Below, piece after piece: positions 34,036-42,910 of a stretch of DNA of 64,000 nt. The first letter of the stretch is position 1; every line of letters starts with the position of its first letter. The position numbers and the translations under genes were made by a program. Location: assembly GCF_009604375.1 (NCBI RefSeq), contig NZ_WEGH01000005.1, positions 1 to 64,000 on the forward strand, in the 5' to 3' direction. The DNA is from Actinomadura macrotermitis. GTDB lineage: Bacteria; Actinomycetota; Actinomycetes; Streptosporangiales; Streptosporangiaceae. Below the pieces are notes generated by a model. It had not been told where the DNA came from. It did no database searches and was given only the letters and a program-made list of their open reading frames with translations.

Positions 34036-34632
34036 ATGGCCGAGCGCGCCGACGCCGCCCGCAACCGGCGCGCGATCCTGCGGGCCGCCGAGGAGCTGCT
34101 GGAGGCGCACGGCTTCGAGCACGTCTCGCTCGACAAGGTCGCGGCGGCGGCCGGGGTGGGCAAGGGGACCGTCTTCCGCCGCTTCGGCAGCCGGACCGGG
34201 CTCCTCACGGCGCTGCTGGAAGAGCGGGCGGCCCGGATCGCCGACGGGATCGAGGGCGCGGCCGCGCCGCTCGGCGCCGCCGCCCCGCCCGGTGAGCGGC
34301 TGACGGCCTTCCTGGCGGCGCTCGCCGACCTCGCCGCGCACAACGTCGCCCTGCTCGCGGCGCACGAGCGGGCGTGCGCGGAGGACAAGCACGCCGACCC
34401 GACCTACCGGCGCTGGCACGAGCACGTGACGCGGCTGCTCACCGAGGCCCGGCCCGGCCTGGACGCCGACTTCACCGCCCACACCCTGCTCGGGATGTTC
34501 GACGCCGAACTGGTGCGGCACGTCGTCGCGGACGGGGGAGCGGCACGCCTCGGCGCGTCGGTGCGGAGCGTCGCCGAGGCGGTGCTGAACGGCGAGGCGG
34601 CGACCCCGGAACCGGGATCGCCGCCTGATTAG
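34036..34632 (+). CDS. TetR family regulator
   Basis: The product is a 198-residue TetR regulator. Its N-terminal HTH covers residues 8-55: AILRAAEELLEAHGFEHVSL and VAAAAGVGKGTVFRRFGSR. The C-terminal ligand domain is not specific. GGAGAT before ATG 34036 is the ribosome binding site. It probably represses itself and the divergent MDR gene through the two palindromes upstream. Confidence 0.9.
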   Translation: MAERADAARNRRAILRAAEELLEAHGFEHVSLDKVAAAAGVGKGTVFRRFGSRTGLLTALLEERAARIADGIEGAAAPLGAAAPPGERLTAFLAALADLAAHNVALLAAHERACAEDKHADPTYRRWHEHVTRLLTEARPGLDADFTAHTLLGMFDAELVRHVVADGGAARLGASVRSVAEAVLNGEAATPEPGSPPD

Positions 34633-34638
34633 CCCGGC

Positions 34639-35268
34639 TCAGTGGCCGCGCGCGATCCATTCCTGCAGGTGCGGGGCCTCGGCGCCGATCGTGGTGGAGT
34701 CACCGTGGCCGGTCCGCACGACGGTCTCCGGCGGCAGCGTGAGCAGCCGCTCCCGGATCGAATCGATGATCGTCGGGAAGTCGGAGTAGGAACGGCCGGT
34801 CGCACCCGGGCCGCCCTGGAACAGGGTGTCGCCGGAGAAGACGGTGCCGAGGCCCGGCGCGTACAGGCAGACCGCGCCGGGGCTGTGGCCCGGGGTGTGC
34901 AGGACGGTCAGGTCCGTGCCCGCGACCGTGATGACCTGGCCGTCGGCCAGCGCGCCGTCGGGGTCGGTGCCGGGGTGCTTCTGCTTCCAGAGCATCAGGT
35001 CGTCCGGGTGCAGCAGGACCGGCGCGCCGGTCGCGGCGGCGAGGGCCGGCGCGGCGTCCACGTGGTCGTCGTGGCCGTGCGTGGACACGATCGCGACCAG
35101 CCGGCGGCCGCCGAGGGCCGCCTCGATGGCGGCGGCGTCGTGCGCGGCGTCGATGACGACCGCCTCGGTGTCGTCGCCGACGATCCAGACGTTGTTGTCG
35201 ACCTCCCAGGTGCCGCCGTCGAGGGAGAACGTGCCGGAGGTGACGAGGTGGTCGACGCGGGCGGCCAT
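34639..35268 (-). CDS. MBL-fold hydrolase paired with mycothiol dehydrogenase
   Basis: This 209-residue glyoxalase II-like hydrolase has metal motif STHGHDDHVDAA near residues 62-73, HTPGHSPGAVCL, FSGDTLFQGGPG, and a final GHG. Its ATG overlaps the stop of mscR by 4 nt, the same pair as Rv2260-Rv2259 in M. tuberculosis. The first enzyme makes S-formylmycothiol, and a thioesterase is needed to release formate. This protein is the natural candidate for S-formylmycothiol hydrolysis; that is inference from context. Confidence 0.88.
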   Translation of the reverse strand: MAARVDHLVTSGTFSLDGGTWEVDNNVWIVGDDTEAVVIDAAHDAAAIEAALGGRRLVAIVSTHGHDDHVDAAPALAAATGAPVLLHPDDLMLWKQKHPGTDPDGALADGQVITVAGTDLTVLHTPGHSPGAVCLYAPGLGTVFSGDTLFQGGPGATGRSYSDFPTIIDSIRERLLTLPPETVVRTGHGDSTTIGAEAPHLQEWIARGH

Positions 35269-36353
35269 CAGAGGATCACCACCGAGCGCAGCACGTCGCC
35301 GTGGTGCATCTTCGCGAACGCCGCCTCGACGTCGTCCAGCCCGATCGTCTCGGACACGAACGCCTCCAGGTCCAGCCGCCCCTGCAGGTACAGGTCGATG
35401 AGCATCGGGAAGTCGCGCGAGGGCAGGCAGTCGCCGTACCAGGACGACTTCAGCGACCCGCCGCGTCCGAACACGTCCAGCAGCGGCAGCTCCAGCCTCA
35501 TCTCCGGCGTCGGGACGCCGACCAGCACGACCGTCCCGGCCAGGTCGCGGGCGTAGAACGCCTGCCGGTAGGTCTCGGGGACGCCGACCGCGTCGATGAC
35601 CACGTCGGCGCCGAACCCGCCGGTCAGCTCCTGCACGGCCGCCACCACGTCGGTGCCCGTGCCGTTGATGGTGTGGGTGGCGCCGAGGCCGGTGGCGGTG
35701 GCGAGCTTGCGGTCGTCCAGGTCCACCGCGATGATCTTCGCCGCGCCGGCCAGCCGGGCGCCGAGCACGGCCGCCGCGCCGACGCCGCCGCAGCCGATCA
35801 CCGCCACGCTGTCGCCGCGGGTGACGCCGCCGGTGTTGATCGCCGCGCCCAGGCCGGCCATCACCCCGCAGCCGAGCAGCCCGGCGACCTCGGGCTTGGC
35901 GGCCGCGTCGACCTTGGTGCACTGCCCGGCGGCGACCAGGGTCTTGTCGGCGAACGCGCCGATGCCGAGCGCGGGCGACAGCTCGGTGCCGTCCTCCAGC
36001 GTCATCTTCTGCGTCGCGTTGTGGGTGTCGAAGCAGTACCAGGGACGGCCACGCGTGCAGGCACGGCACTGCCCGCACACCGCCCGCCAGTTCAGGATCA
36101 CGAAGTCGCCCGGCGCGACCTCGGTGACGCCCTCGCCGACCGACTCGACGATGCCGGCGGCCTCGTGGCCGAGCAGGAACGGGAAGTCGTCGTTGATCCC
36201 GCCCTCGCGGTAGTGCAGGTCGGTGTGGCAGACGCCGCACGCCTGCACGTCCACCACCGCCTCGCCCGGACCGGGGTCGGGAACGTTGATCGTCTCGATC
36301 CGGACCGGCTCGCCCCGGCCCGGGGCGATGACTCCGCGTACCTGCTGCGCCAT
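35268..36353 (-). CDS. mscR: S-(hydroxymethyl)mycothiol dehydrogenase / S-nitrosomycothiol reductase
   Basis: This 361-residue zinc alcohol dehydrogenase oxidises the formaldehyde-mycothiol adduct with NAD and can reduce S-nitrosomycothiol. The catalytic zinc site begins at CGVCHTD (Cys39) and GHEAAG. The structural zinc site is CGQCRACTRGRPWYC. The Rossmann motif VAVIGCGGVGAAAVLG lies near residue 183. It closely fits the mycobacterial MscR/AdhE2 pattern. It leads a two-gene operon with an MBL hydrolase. A CTATAG/TATAGG element near 36392 on the minus strand could be its -10. Confidence 0.92.
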   Translation of the reverse strand: MAQQVRGVIAPGRGEPVRIETINVPDPGPGEAVVDVQACGVCHTDLHYREGGINDDFPFLLGHEAAGIVESVGEGVTEVAPGDFVILNWRAVCGQCRACTRGRPWYCFDTHNATQKMTLEDGTELSPALGIGAFADKTLVAAGQCTKVDAAAKPEVAGLLGCGVMAGLGAAINTGGVTRGDSVAVIGCGGVGAAAVLGARLAGAAKIIAVDLDDRKLATATGLGATHTINGTGTDVVAAVQELTGGFGADVVIDAVGVPETYRQAFYARDLAGTVVLVGVPTPEMRLELPLLDVFGRGGSLKSSWYGDCLPSRDFPMLIDLYLQGRLDLEAFVSETIGLDDVEAAFAKMHHGDVLRSVVIL

Positions 36354-36517
36354 GGGTCGCCCTTCGTCGCTCGTCCTTGATCCGACCCTATAGAAAGGGG
36401 CGCTGACGTGCCGACCTTGCCGCCGGGAGGCCCGCGCTGACCGCTTCCGGCGAATCCCGCCGCCTGATCGCCCCGCTCGGGATACTGGTCTTTTCGGGGC
36501 GAACCGGGGAGTGCGCG

Positions 36518-39500
36518 TTGGTGGTCGAGTCCGTGGCGCTGACCGTCGGCAAGATCGTGGGCATCCGGGCCGGGGGGCTCTGGCTCGCGGGACGGCGGGA
36601 CAAGGGCGACCGGGACAAGGACCTGGTCGAGCTGATCCAGCTGCGGTTCCCGGACCGGATCCACCGCCGCCGGGCCGAGCGCCAGCTCGACGAGATCGCG
36701 GACTCCGTCGCCGAACGCGTCATCACGCTGTGCGGCCACGAGTTCGGCGGCCTGGGGGAGAACGACAAGGCGGCGGTCCTGGTGGACGTCGCGGACGTGC
36801 TGAAGGCGGCGGACCTGTCCGATGAGGCGCTGTTCGCCGCCGACGCCGTCCCGGCCCTGCTCGCCCGCCGCGTCCTGGAGGCCGACGGCCGGGACCGGCA
36901 CGGTCAGCTCGGTGAGGCGGGCGCCCGGCTGTTCGAGGTGGTGCTCGAGGAGTGCTGCGAGTGCCTGGTCCAGATCGTCCGGCAGCTCCCGCAGTTCGGC
37001 CCGCGCGCCTCGGCGGAGATCCTGACCCGGCTGACCGGCCTCGCCGACGAGGTCGCCGGGATGCTCGCCCGCCTCCCGGCCCGCACCCTGGACGCCCCGC
37101 AGGGCACCGCCGACGACGAGGAGTTCGGTCGCCGCTACCTGCGGCACGTCAGCGAGACACTCGACACCATCGAGCTGTTCGGCGTCCGGATCGAGCGCTA
37201 CCGGCCGCGCACCACGCTGAGCGTCGCCTACATCAACCTCAGCGTGTCCACCGAGACCGAGGAGCGGAAAGAGGCGTTCGCGGCCTGGCGGAGCGGCGAA
37301 CGCGAGCCCGAGCAGAGCACCGTGCGGGTGGAGACGGCGCTCGGCCGCAACCGGCTTCTGCTCATCCGCGGCGAGGCCGGCGCGGGCAAGAGCACGCTGC
37401 TGCGCTGGCTGGCCGTCAGCGCCGTGCGCGGCGCCTACACCGGCGACCTGGCCGAATGGAACGGCTGCACGCCCTTTCTGATCAAGCTGCGCAGCCACGC
37501 GGGCCGTCCGCTGCCTGCTCCAGAGCGGTTCCTGGACGGCGTCGCCGACCCGATCGCCGGGCTCATGCCACCCGGCTGGGTGCACCGGCGGCTCGCGACG
37601 GGGCGGGCCGTGCTGCTGATCGACGGGATCGACGAGCTGCCTGCCGGGCAGCGGCAGTCGGTCCGGACATGGCTGCGGGGGCTGTTGTCGGCCTATCCGG
37701 AGATCCGCGTGGTCGTCACCAGCCGCCCGGCAGCGGCCAGTGGGCGCTGGCTGGCCGACGAGGGGTTCGCGACGGCGTTCCTGGAGCGGATGGGGCCGGC
37801 GGACATCAAGGCGCTGATCTCGCACTGGCATGAGGCCATGCGTGATCATCCTGATCTGCCGTGTGCGGCAGAGAAGCTTCCTGGCTATGAAGCCGCGTTG
37901 CTCTCCCGTTTGGAGGCCGCGCCGCACCTGCGCGTCCTCGCGGGCAGCCCGCTGCTGGCGGCGATGCTGTGCGCCCTCAACCTGGACCGGGCGACGCAGT
38001 TGCCGCGCGACAGGATGGGAATCTATGCGGCAGCCCTGGAACTGCTGTTGGAGCGCCGGGACGCCGAGCGCGACATTCCCAGCTCCCTCGAAGTGCCATT
38101 GGAACGCGAGCAGAAGATCCAGATCTTGCAGGACCTGGCTTGGCGGACCTCCACTACCGGGCGCACCGAGCTGCCGAAGAACGTGGCGCTGCGGCGGGTC
38201 GAGGAGCGGCTGAAGTCGATGCCGCGCGTGACGGCTCCGGCCGAGCAGGTGCTGGAGCACCTGCTTCAGCGGAGCGGCGTGTTGCGTGAGCCGGTGCCAG
38301 GCCGGATCGACTTCGTGCACCGCACCGTCCAGGAGTACCTGACCGCCAAGCAGGCCGCCGAGGACGGCGACCTGGAACCGCTCATCGAGAACGCCCATCG
38401 TGACCAGTGGCGGGAGACGGTCGTGATGGCGGCGGGCCACGCCAACGCGCCGCTCCGGCGCGAGCTGATCGCCGGGCTGCTGCACCGCGCCGCCGCCGAG
38501 CCCCGGCGGGCCCGCACGCTCAAGCTGCTGCTGGCTGCCTGCCTGGAGACGCTGCCGACCATCCCGCCGGAGCTGGCCGCCGAGGTCGATGCGTGCGTGG
38601 ACAGCCTCATCCCGCCGCGTGATCTCGCCTCGGCCCGGTCGCTGGCGTCAGCGGGGGAGACGGTGCTGGCGCGGCTGCCGCGCAGCCTAGAGGGTCTCAG
38701 CGTGGCAGCAGCGCGCGCGACAGTGCGCACGGCGTGGCTGGTCAACGGTCCTGCCGCGCTTGCCCTTTTGGAGGGCTACGCCTCGGATTCACGTCCCGAA
38801 GTTCAGGAAGAGCTCATCGAGGGCTGGGCGTACTCCGATCCGGAGGAGTACGCGCGGCGTGTGCTCTCTGATGCTCCGCTCGTGCATGGGCGCGTCACAC
38901 CCCCTTCCCGTGCGGTGCTTCCATATCTGCGCCTGCTCAATCGAATCGAGCGGCTGAAGTTGAGATATGTGGAGACTCCGGATACGGATTTCTTGTCTGG
39001 TGTTCGGCCGTTGACTCATCTGGATATCCTCGGTCGGAGGGGGAGTGTCAGTCCGAGTGGTTTGTTTGGGCATGCGAACAGTCTGAAGGAGCTCTATCTG
39101 TACACGGAGGAGATCGTCGGGGGGTACGATTTCCTGTATGGCCTCCCGCGCCTGGAAAAGCTATCCATAACAGGCCAGCAGTTCGCCGCCATCAACTTCA
39201 TCGAAGGCTTGCCAAAGCTGATTCACCTGGTTCTCTCTTCGTTGGACATGGTCACTGACTATAGGCCTCTGGTCGGGCAGACTGCGCTTGTCAGTCTTTC
39301 TCTATTCGATTGCAAAAATCTCTTCTCGTTGGATGTGCTTCCGCCACTTGACCGCCTTGAGGCACTGTACCTGCCTTCAAGCAGGCTGGAGAGCGACGCA
39401 GAGTCCATCATGTCCGCCGCGCCGAACCTGAAGTCCCTCAATCTCATCGGCGCCGACTGGGGCGGGGGCTTGGCGGGATTCGCTGGAACCGGCCTGCTCA

Positions 39501-39847
39501 AGTTGCATATCGGGGACAATCCGAATATCCGGGATATCGCACCGCTGGCCATGTGTGAGCGGCTGGAAGAGTTGTCCGTCAACAACACGCAGGTAGAAGA
39601 ACTCCCACGCTTCACTTCACCCCGGCTTCGATCGCTCGATCTGCGGGACTGTGAACGGATCACGGACCTGTCGCCGTTGGCCGATGTCCGGGGGATCCGA
39701 GAGTTGTACATCGGCGGTATCGCGGATGGTGTGGACCTCGCGCCGCTCGCCGCGAACGACAGACTGACCGTCTACATATCCCACGATCAGATCATTGAAA
39801 ATGGCGAGGCGCTGGGCCGCAGGCTGCGGGTGTACGGCACCTCGTAA
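36518..39847 (+). CDS. NACHT-LRR STAND NTPase (bacterial NLR-type)
   Basis: The product has about 1109 residues. Residues 1-230 form an all-helical N-terminal domain like those found before NACHT in actinobacteria, without a recognisable nuclease. The NACHT domain spans about 275-450: Walker A RGEAGAGKSTLL near 284-295, Walker B AVLLIDGIDELPAGQ near 364-377, and VVVTSRPAA. Its winged-helix end has FVHRTVQEYLTAKQ near 600. Helical repeats follow. Residues 790-1109 form irregular LRRs of the L..L.L..(C/N) type, such as RLRSLDLRDCERITDLSPLADVR. Bacterial NACHT proteins are known antiphage sensors, so defence is the leading inference. It starts at TTG 36518 or GTG 36521 behind GGGGAG. The LRR third has clearly lower G+C and more T-ending codons than its neighbours. 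Confidence 0.9.
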   Translation: MVVESVALTVGKIVGIRAGGLWLAGRRDKGDRDKDLVELIQLRFPDRIHRRRAERQLDEIADSVAERVITLCGHEFGGLGENDKAAVLVDVADVLKAADLSDEALFAADAVPALLARRVLEADGRDRHGQLGEAGARLFEVVLEECCECLVQIVRQLPQFGPRASAEILTRLTGLADEVAGMLARLPARTLDAPQGTADDEEFGRRYLRHVSETLDTIELFGVRIERYRPRTTLSVAYINLSVSTETEERKEAFAAWRSGEREPEQSTVRVETALGRNRLLLIRGEAGAGKSTLLRWLAVSAVRGAYTGDLAEWNGCTPFLIKLRSHAGRPLPAPERFLDGVADPIAGLMPPGWVHRRLATGRAVLLIDGIDELPAGQRQSVRTWLRGLLSAYPEIRVVVTSRPAAASGRWLADEGFATAFLERMGPADIKALISHWHEAMRDHPDLPCAAEKLPGYEAALLSRLEAAPHLRVLAGSPLLAAMLCALNLDRATQLPRDRMGIYAAALELLLERRDAERDIPSSLEVPLEREQKIQILQDLAWRTSTTGRTELPKNVALRRVEERLKSMPRVTAPAEQVLEHLLQRSGVLREPVPGRIDFVHRTVQEYLTAKQAAEDGDLEPLIENAHRDQWRETVVMAAGHANAPLRRELIAGLLHRAAAEPRRARTLKLLLAACLETLPTIPPELAAEVDACVDSLIPPRDLASARSLASAGETVLARLPRSLEGLSVAAARATVRTAWLVNGPAALALLEGYASDSRPEVQEELIEGWAYSDPEEYARRVLSDAPLVHGRVTPPSRAVLPYLRLLNRIERLKLRYVETPDTDFLSGVRPLTHLDILGRRGSVSPSGLFGHANSLKELYLYTEEIVGGYDFLYGLPRLEKLSITGQQFAAINFIEGLPKLIHLVLSSLDMVTDYRPLVGQTALVSLSLFDCKNLFSLDVLPPLDRLEALYLPSSRLESDAESIMSAAPNLKSLNLIGADWGGGLAGFAGTGLLKLHIGDNPNIRDIAPLAMCERLEELSVNNTQVEELPRFTSPRLRSLDLRDCERITDLSPLADVRGIRELYIGGIADGVDLAPLAANDRLTVYISHDQIIENGEALGRRLRVYGTS

Positions 39848-39904
39848 TACGCCCGCCACATCGGCTGACCGGCGATCTGCTCAGGGGCGAGGTGTTCCAG
39901 GCCG

Positions 39905-40552
39905 TCAGGCTCTTGTCAGACCGGTGCTCCGGGCGATGGCGAGGGCGGCGGCCAAATCTGCGGTCGCGCGCAGTTCGGCCTTCAGCCGCTCAGCGTCCAA
40001 GGCCCCGAACAAGCGCGTGAGCGTCGCCTCGTCCACCGTGCGCGCACGGGCCGCCGCGAGCAGTCCGTCATAGGCCGCCCCCGCCTCCTCGGCATCGGAG
40101 GCGCATGCCAGCAACGCCGGTCGATAGTGCTCATGCGACCCGGGCGCGAGCGAGGACAGGCCGTCGTCGGTCAGGTCGTCCGGATACGGCGCACGCCCCC
40201 ACGAGCCGTCCCACCAGTACAGCAGGCCGTACATCTCGGGTCCGCCGAAGGGAGAGTCGAGGTAGTCGGCGGGCAGCCAGTCCGGCGCGCCGGCCAGGAG
40301 GTCGATGGGCGGGTCCATGATCGTGTCGCTGTAGTCCTCGTCGATGCCGCACAGCAGCATGCGCCCGTGCGGCCAGCGGCTCAGCGTCCACCAGCCGTTC
40401 TGGTTGTCGCGTGAGCGAAGCCCGTGCTCGTCCGGCTCGGCTCCCTCCAGGTAATCGGAGCGCACCCCGGCGGAGAGGACGGCGAGCGCGGCGGCGTCGG
40501 CCCACAGCTCTTCGGCCGGGGGCAGGTCTTCGGGGCGTCCGGGGTTGTGCAT
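39905..40552 (-). CDS. Hypothetical protein next to NACHT gene
   Basis: No family is recognised. The 215-residue soluble acidic protein has Trp/Tyr-rich, probably beta, segments (NQNGWWTLSRWPHGRMLLCG, EMYGLLYWWDGSWG) and a helical, Ala-rich C-terminus. The composition is like SMI1/KNR4- or immunity-type proteins, but no motif proves it. ATG 40552 has AGAGAGG eight bases upstream, better than ATG 40558, which is only two bases away. It converges on the NACHT gene, 57 bp apart. Confidence 0.75.
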   Translation of the reverse strand: MHNPGRPEDLPPAEELWADAAALAVLSAGVRSDYLEGAEPDEHGLRSRDNQNGWWTLSRWPHGRMLLCGIDEDYSDTIMDPPIDLLAGAPDWLPADYLDSPFGGPEMYGLLYWWDGSWGRAPYPDDLTDDGLSSLAPGSHEHYRPALLACASDAEEAGAAYDGLLAAARARTVDEATLTRLFGALDAERLKAELRATADLAAALAIARSTGLTRA

Positions 40553-40727
40553 GATCATGACCTCTCTCGGCGGCGGGCTTCGCGACCATGATCAGGCGTT
40601 GCCGGGGGCCGGCCGGTTCCCCTCCCTCTCGGGTAGCGGGTGTGACACCACCGTCCGGGTTGATGTGGTGTCGGTTCCCAGGTGGCCAGGCTGAGGGCGT
40701 TGTTCCGATCAAGGGGAAAGGTCCTCG

Positions 40728-41945
40728 ATGTCCCGCCACCGCTTCACCGCCGCGCTCGTCGCGGCCTCCGCCGTCGCCGCGACGGCCGCCCCGGTCGCGG
40801 CGAGCACGCCGCCGGCGCGGGGCGAGCTGCTGTCCGCCCGGCATCTGCGCACGATGACGGCCGCGCAGGCGCGTGCCTGGCTCGCCTCGGACGGCTTCGA
40901 CGCCCGGTCGGTCCGCTACGGCGTGGACACCTACCGGCTCGTCTACCGGACGGTCGACACCCGCGGGCGCGCCACCACCGCCAGCGGCCTGCTGGTGCTG
41001 CCCCGCAACGGCGACCATCGGCTGCGCACGGTCTCCTACACGCACGGCACGATGAGCTACAAGCCCGACGCGCCGTCGACCAGCAAGGACGTGTGGGGGC
41101 AGGGCTCGGCCGTCACCTATGGCGCGGCCGGGTTCGCGACCGTGGCGCCGGACTACCTGGGCCTCGGCGAGGGGCCCGGTGTGCATCCGTGGAAGGACGT
41201 TCCGTCCGAGACGACGGCCTCGGTCGACATGCTGCGCGCGGCCCGGCATTTCGTCCCCCGGAAGGGCCGGAGCCTGGACCGCCGGGTGCTCGTCACCGGC
41301 TTCTCGCAGGGCGCGTCGTCCGCGCTCGGCCTGGCGCGTGCGCTGCAGGGCGGCGCCGACCCCTGGTTCCGGCTGGGCGCGGTCGCCCCGATCAGCGGCG
41401 GTTACGACTTCCGCGGCGCCGAGCTGCCCGCCCTGCTGGCCGGCAAGCTGGACCCGAAACTGAGCGTCGCCTACACCTCCTACCTGCTGACCTCCTGGAA
41501 CCGCATCCACGGCGGCCTTTATCGCACGCCGGGCGAGGTGTTCCGCAAGCCCTACGCCGGGCGCGTCGAGAAGTACTTCGACGGCACCACGCCCGGTCAG
41601 GTCATGCTGAAGGGGCTGCCCGGCAGCCTGGACAAGCTGCTCACCCGGCGCGGGTTCGCGCTGCTGCGCCACCCGTCCGGTACGTTCGCCGCGGCGCTGC
41701 GCACGGACGCGTCCGTCTGCGGCTGGACGCCGCGGGTCCCGGTCCGCCTCTACAAGATCGACAAGGACGAGCAGGCGGTCACCCTCAACACCGACCACTG
41801 CGCCGCCGACCTGCGCGGACGCGGTGTCCGGGTCCCGGTGATCGACGTCGGGGACACCCGTTACGGCGGCTCCCGCCACCTCGGCTCCAACGTGGCCGGC
41901 ACCGCCCAGGTCGTGCGCTGGTTCAGCGGGCTCGGCCGAAGCTGA
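40728..41945 (+). CDS. Secreted alpha/beta-hydrolase (lipase-like)
   Basis: This 405-residue exported hydrolase has a Sec signal peptide at residues 1-26 (cleavage near VAAS/TPP). The alpha/beta-hydrolase fold shows HGT oxyanion-type residues in SYTHGTMS. The nucleophile elbow GFSQGAS is at about residue 190, and a late His is in SRHLGSNVAGTAQVV. It resembles actinobacterial secretory lipases and prolyl-peptidase-like esterases that act on acyl esters outside the cell. An AAGGGGAAAGG run precedes ATG 40728. It overlaps the convergent kinase-like gene by 23 bp. Confidence 0.85.
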   Translation: MSRHRFTAALVAASAVAATAAPVAASTPPARGELLSARHLRTMTAAQARAWLASDGFDARSVRYGVDTYRLVYRTVDTRGRATTASGLLVLPRNGDHRLRTVSYTHGTMSYKPDAPSTSKDVWGQGSAVTYGAAGFATVAPDYLGLGEGPGVHPWKDVPSETTASVDMLRAARHFVPRKGRSLDRRVLVTGFSQGASSALGLARALQGGADPWFRLGAVAPISGGYDFRGAELPALLAGKLDPKLSVAYTSYLLTSWNRIHGGLYRTPGEVFRKPYAGRVEKYFDGTTPGQVMLKGLPGSLDKLLTRRGFALLRHPSGTFAAALRTDASVCGWTPRVPVRLYKIDKDEQAVTLNTDHCAADLRGRGVRVPVIDVGDTRYGGSRHLGSNVAGTAQVVRWFSGLGRS

Positions 41946-42570
41946 TCTCCTGCAGCCGGTCGGCGGCGTCGCGGTCCAGGATCGTGACGCCGGCGGCCGC
42001 CCCGGTGTCGCCGCCGCGCGCCCGCGTCACCAGCGGGGTCCAGCGCCGCACGTGCCGGGCGAAGGTGGTGGCGGTGACGACCCGGCCCCGCGCGTGCTGG
42101 CCGCTGCGGGCGGTGCCCGGGGCGACGTCGATGAGGATCAGGTGCAGCTGCCCGCCGCGCCGCCGCACCAGCCAGCCGAAGCCGCGCAGGATGTGCGGCC
42201 AGGTGCCGCGGGTGTGCGCGACGACGCCGTGGCCGCCGTGCACCGCCCGGCCGATCCGCCACACGTGCGTCAGGTGCACCAGCGGGGTGCGCAGCCGGGG
42301 CGGCAGCGGCCGCAGGAACCGGGCCCACCAGTTGCGCGACTGGCGGGAGTCGATCACCCGGACGGCGCCGAGGGCCACCGGGGCCCGTTCCTGGCCGGTC
42401 AGGCCGTACAGGCGGTTCAGCAGATGGCTCTTGCCCGCGCCGGGCAGCCCGGCGATGAGCACGAGCGAGCCCGCGGGGTAGCGCAGGACCGTCCCCGCGT
42501 CGGTTCTTTCGGGTCCGTCGAGTTGGTGGATGTCAGTGCTCCCGGATCGGCTCCCTGGTGCCAGGGCCAA
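41923..42570 (-). CDS. P-loop AAA_33/kinase-like protein
   Basis: This protein of about 215 residues has Walker A IAGLPGAGKSHLLNRLYGL near residues 39-57. An AAA_33/zeta-toxin or polynucleotide-kinase-like fold follows: IDSRQSRNWWARF, HLTHVWRIGRAVHGGHGVVAHTRG with a Walker B-like region, and HLILIDVAPG. It may phosphorylate a nucleic acid or small molecule; the substrate is unknown. The start is uncertain: TTG 42570 is the only upstream start that keeps the P-loop intact, and it has a poor ribosome binding site. Confidence 0.78.
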   Translation of the reverse strand: MALAPGSRSGSTDIHQLDGPERTDAGTVLRYPAGSLVLIAGLPGAGKSHLLNRLYGLTGQERAPVALGAVRVIDSRQSRNWWARFLRPLPPRLRTPLVHLTHVWRIGRAVHGGHGVVAHTRGTWPHILRGFGWLVRRRGGQLHLILIDVAPGTARSGQHARGRVVTATTFARHVRRWTPLVTRARGGDTGAAAGVTILDRDAADRLQEISFGRAR

Positions 42571-42677
42571 CGAACACCGGGTGCCGCCGGTTCCGATTGC
42601 CGAACCGTGACCGCTTTGTGTCCTTCATTTCCAACGGTGAGTTGTTTGTTTGCTTTCTCTGCGGGGACCACCGCGGC

Positions 42678-42827
42678 ATGGCAACCATTCTGTGGCTCAT
42701 CGCCGTCGCACTGGTCATCGCGGGCATCTACGTCATCGTGGCGCGCCGCGACCTCCTCTGGGGGATCGTGCTGATCATCGTCGGGCTTCTCGTCGGCCCG
42801 GGCGGTGTCAGCATCTTCAACCCATGA
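42678..42827 (+). CDS. GPGG-motif small membrane protein
   Basis: The product is a 49-residue membrane microprotein. Two hydrophobic segments (ATILWLIAVALVIAGIYVIV and GIVLIIVGLLVG) flank a short RRD turn, and the end GPGGVSIFNP carries the GPGG signature of a conserved actinobacterial small membrane protein family. The function is unknown. ATG 42678 has a GGGGACC ribosome binding site. A longer reading frame starts upstream, but its extra residues are not family-like. Confidence 0.8.
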   Translation: MATILWLIAVALVIAGIYVIVARRDLLWGIVLIIVGLLVGPGGVSIFNP

Positions 42828-42851
42828 CCCGGTCCGCACCCGGACCCGGCG

Positions 42852-42882
42852 ACCCGCGCACCGCTTCCCATGGTGCGCGGGT
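42852..42882. terminator. Bidirectional terminator hairpin
   Basis: ACCCGCGCACC at 42852-42862 pairs with GGTGCGCGGGT at 42872-42882 around a 9-nt loop, between the convergent GPGG and MBL genes. Confidence 0.75.
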
Positions 42883-42910
42883 TCGGCCATGCCCGTAGGG
42901 GCGGCCTTTC

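Noticed and set aside
36354..36517. Insertion sequence or att site at the edge of the accessory block
   Set aside because: No inverted repeats, transposase remnant, tRNA or direct repeats were seen at this or the 48.8-kb edge.
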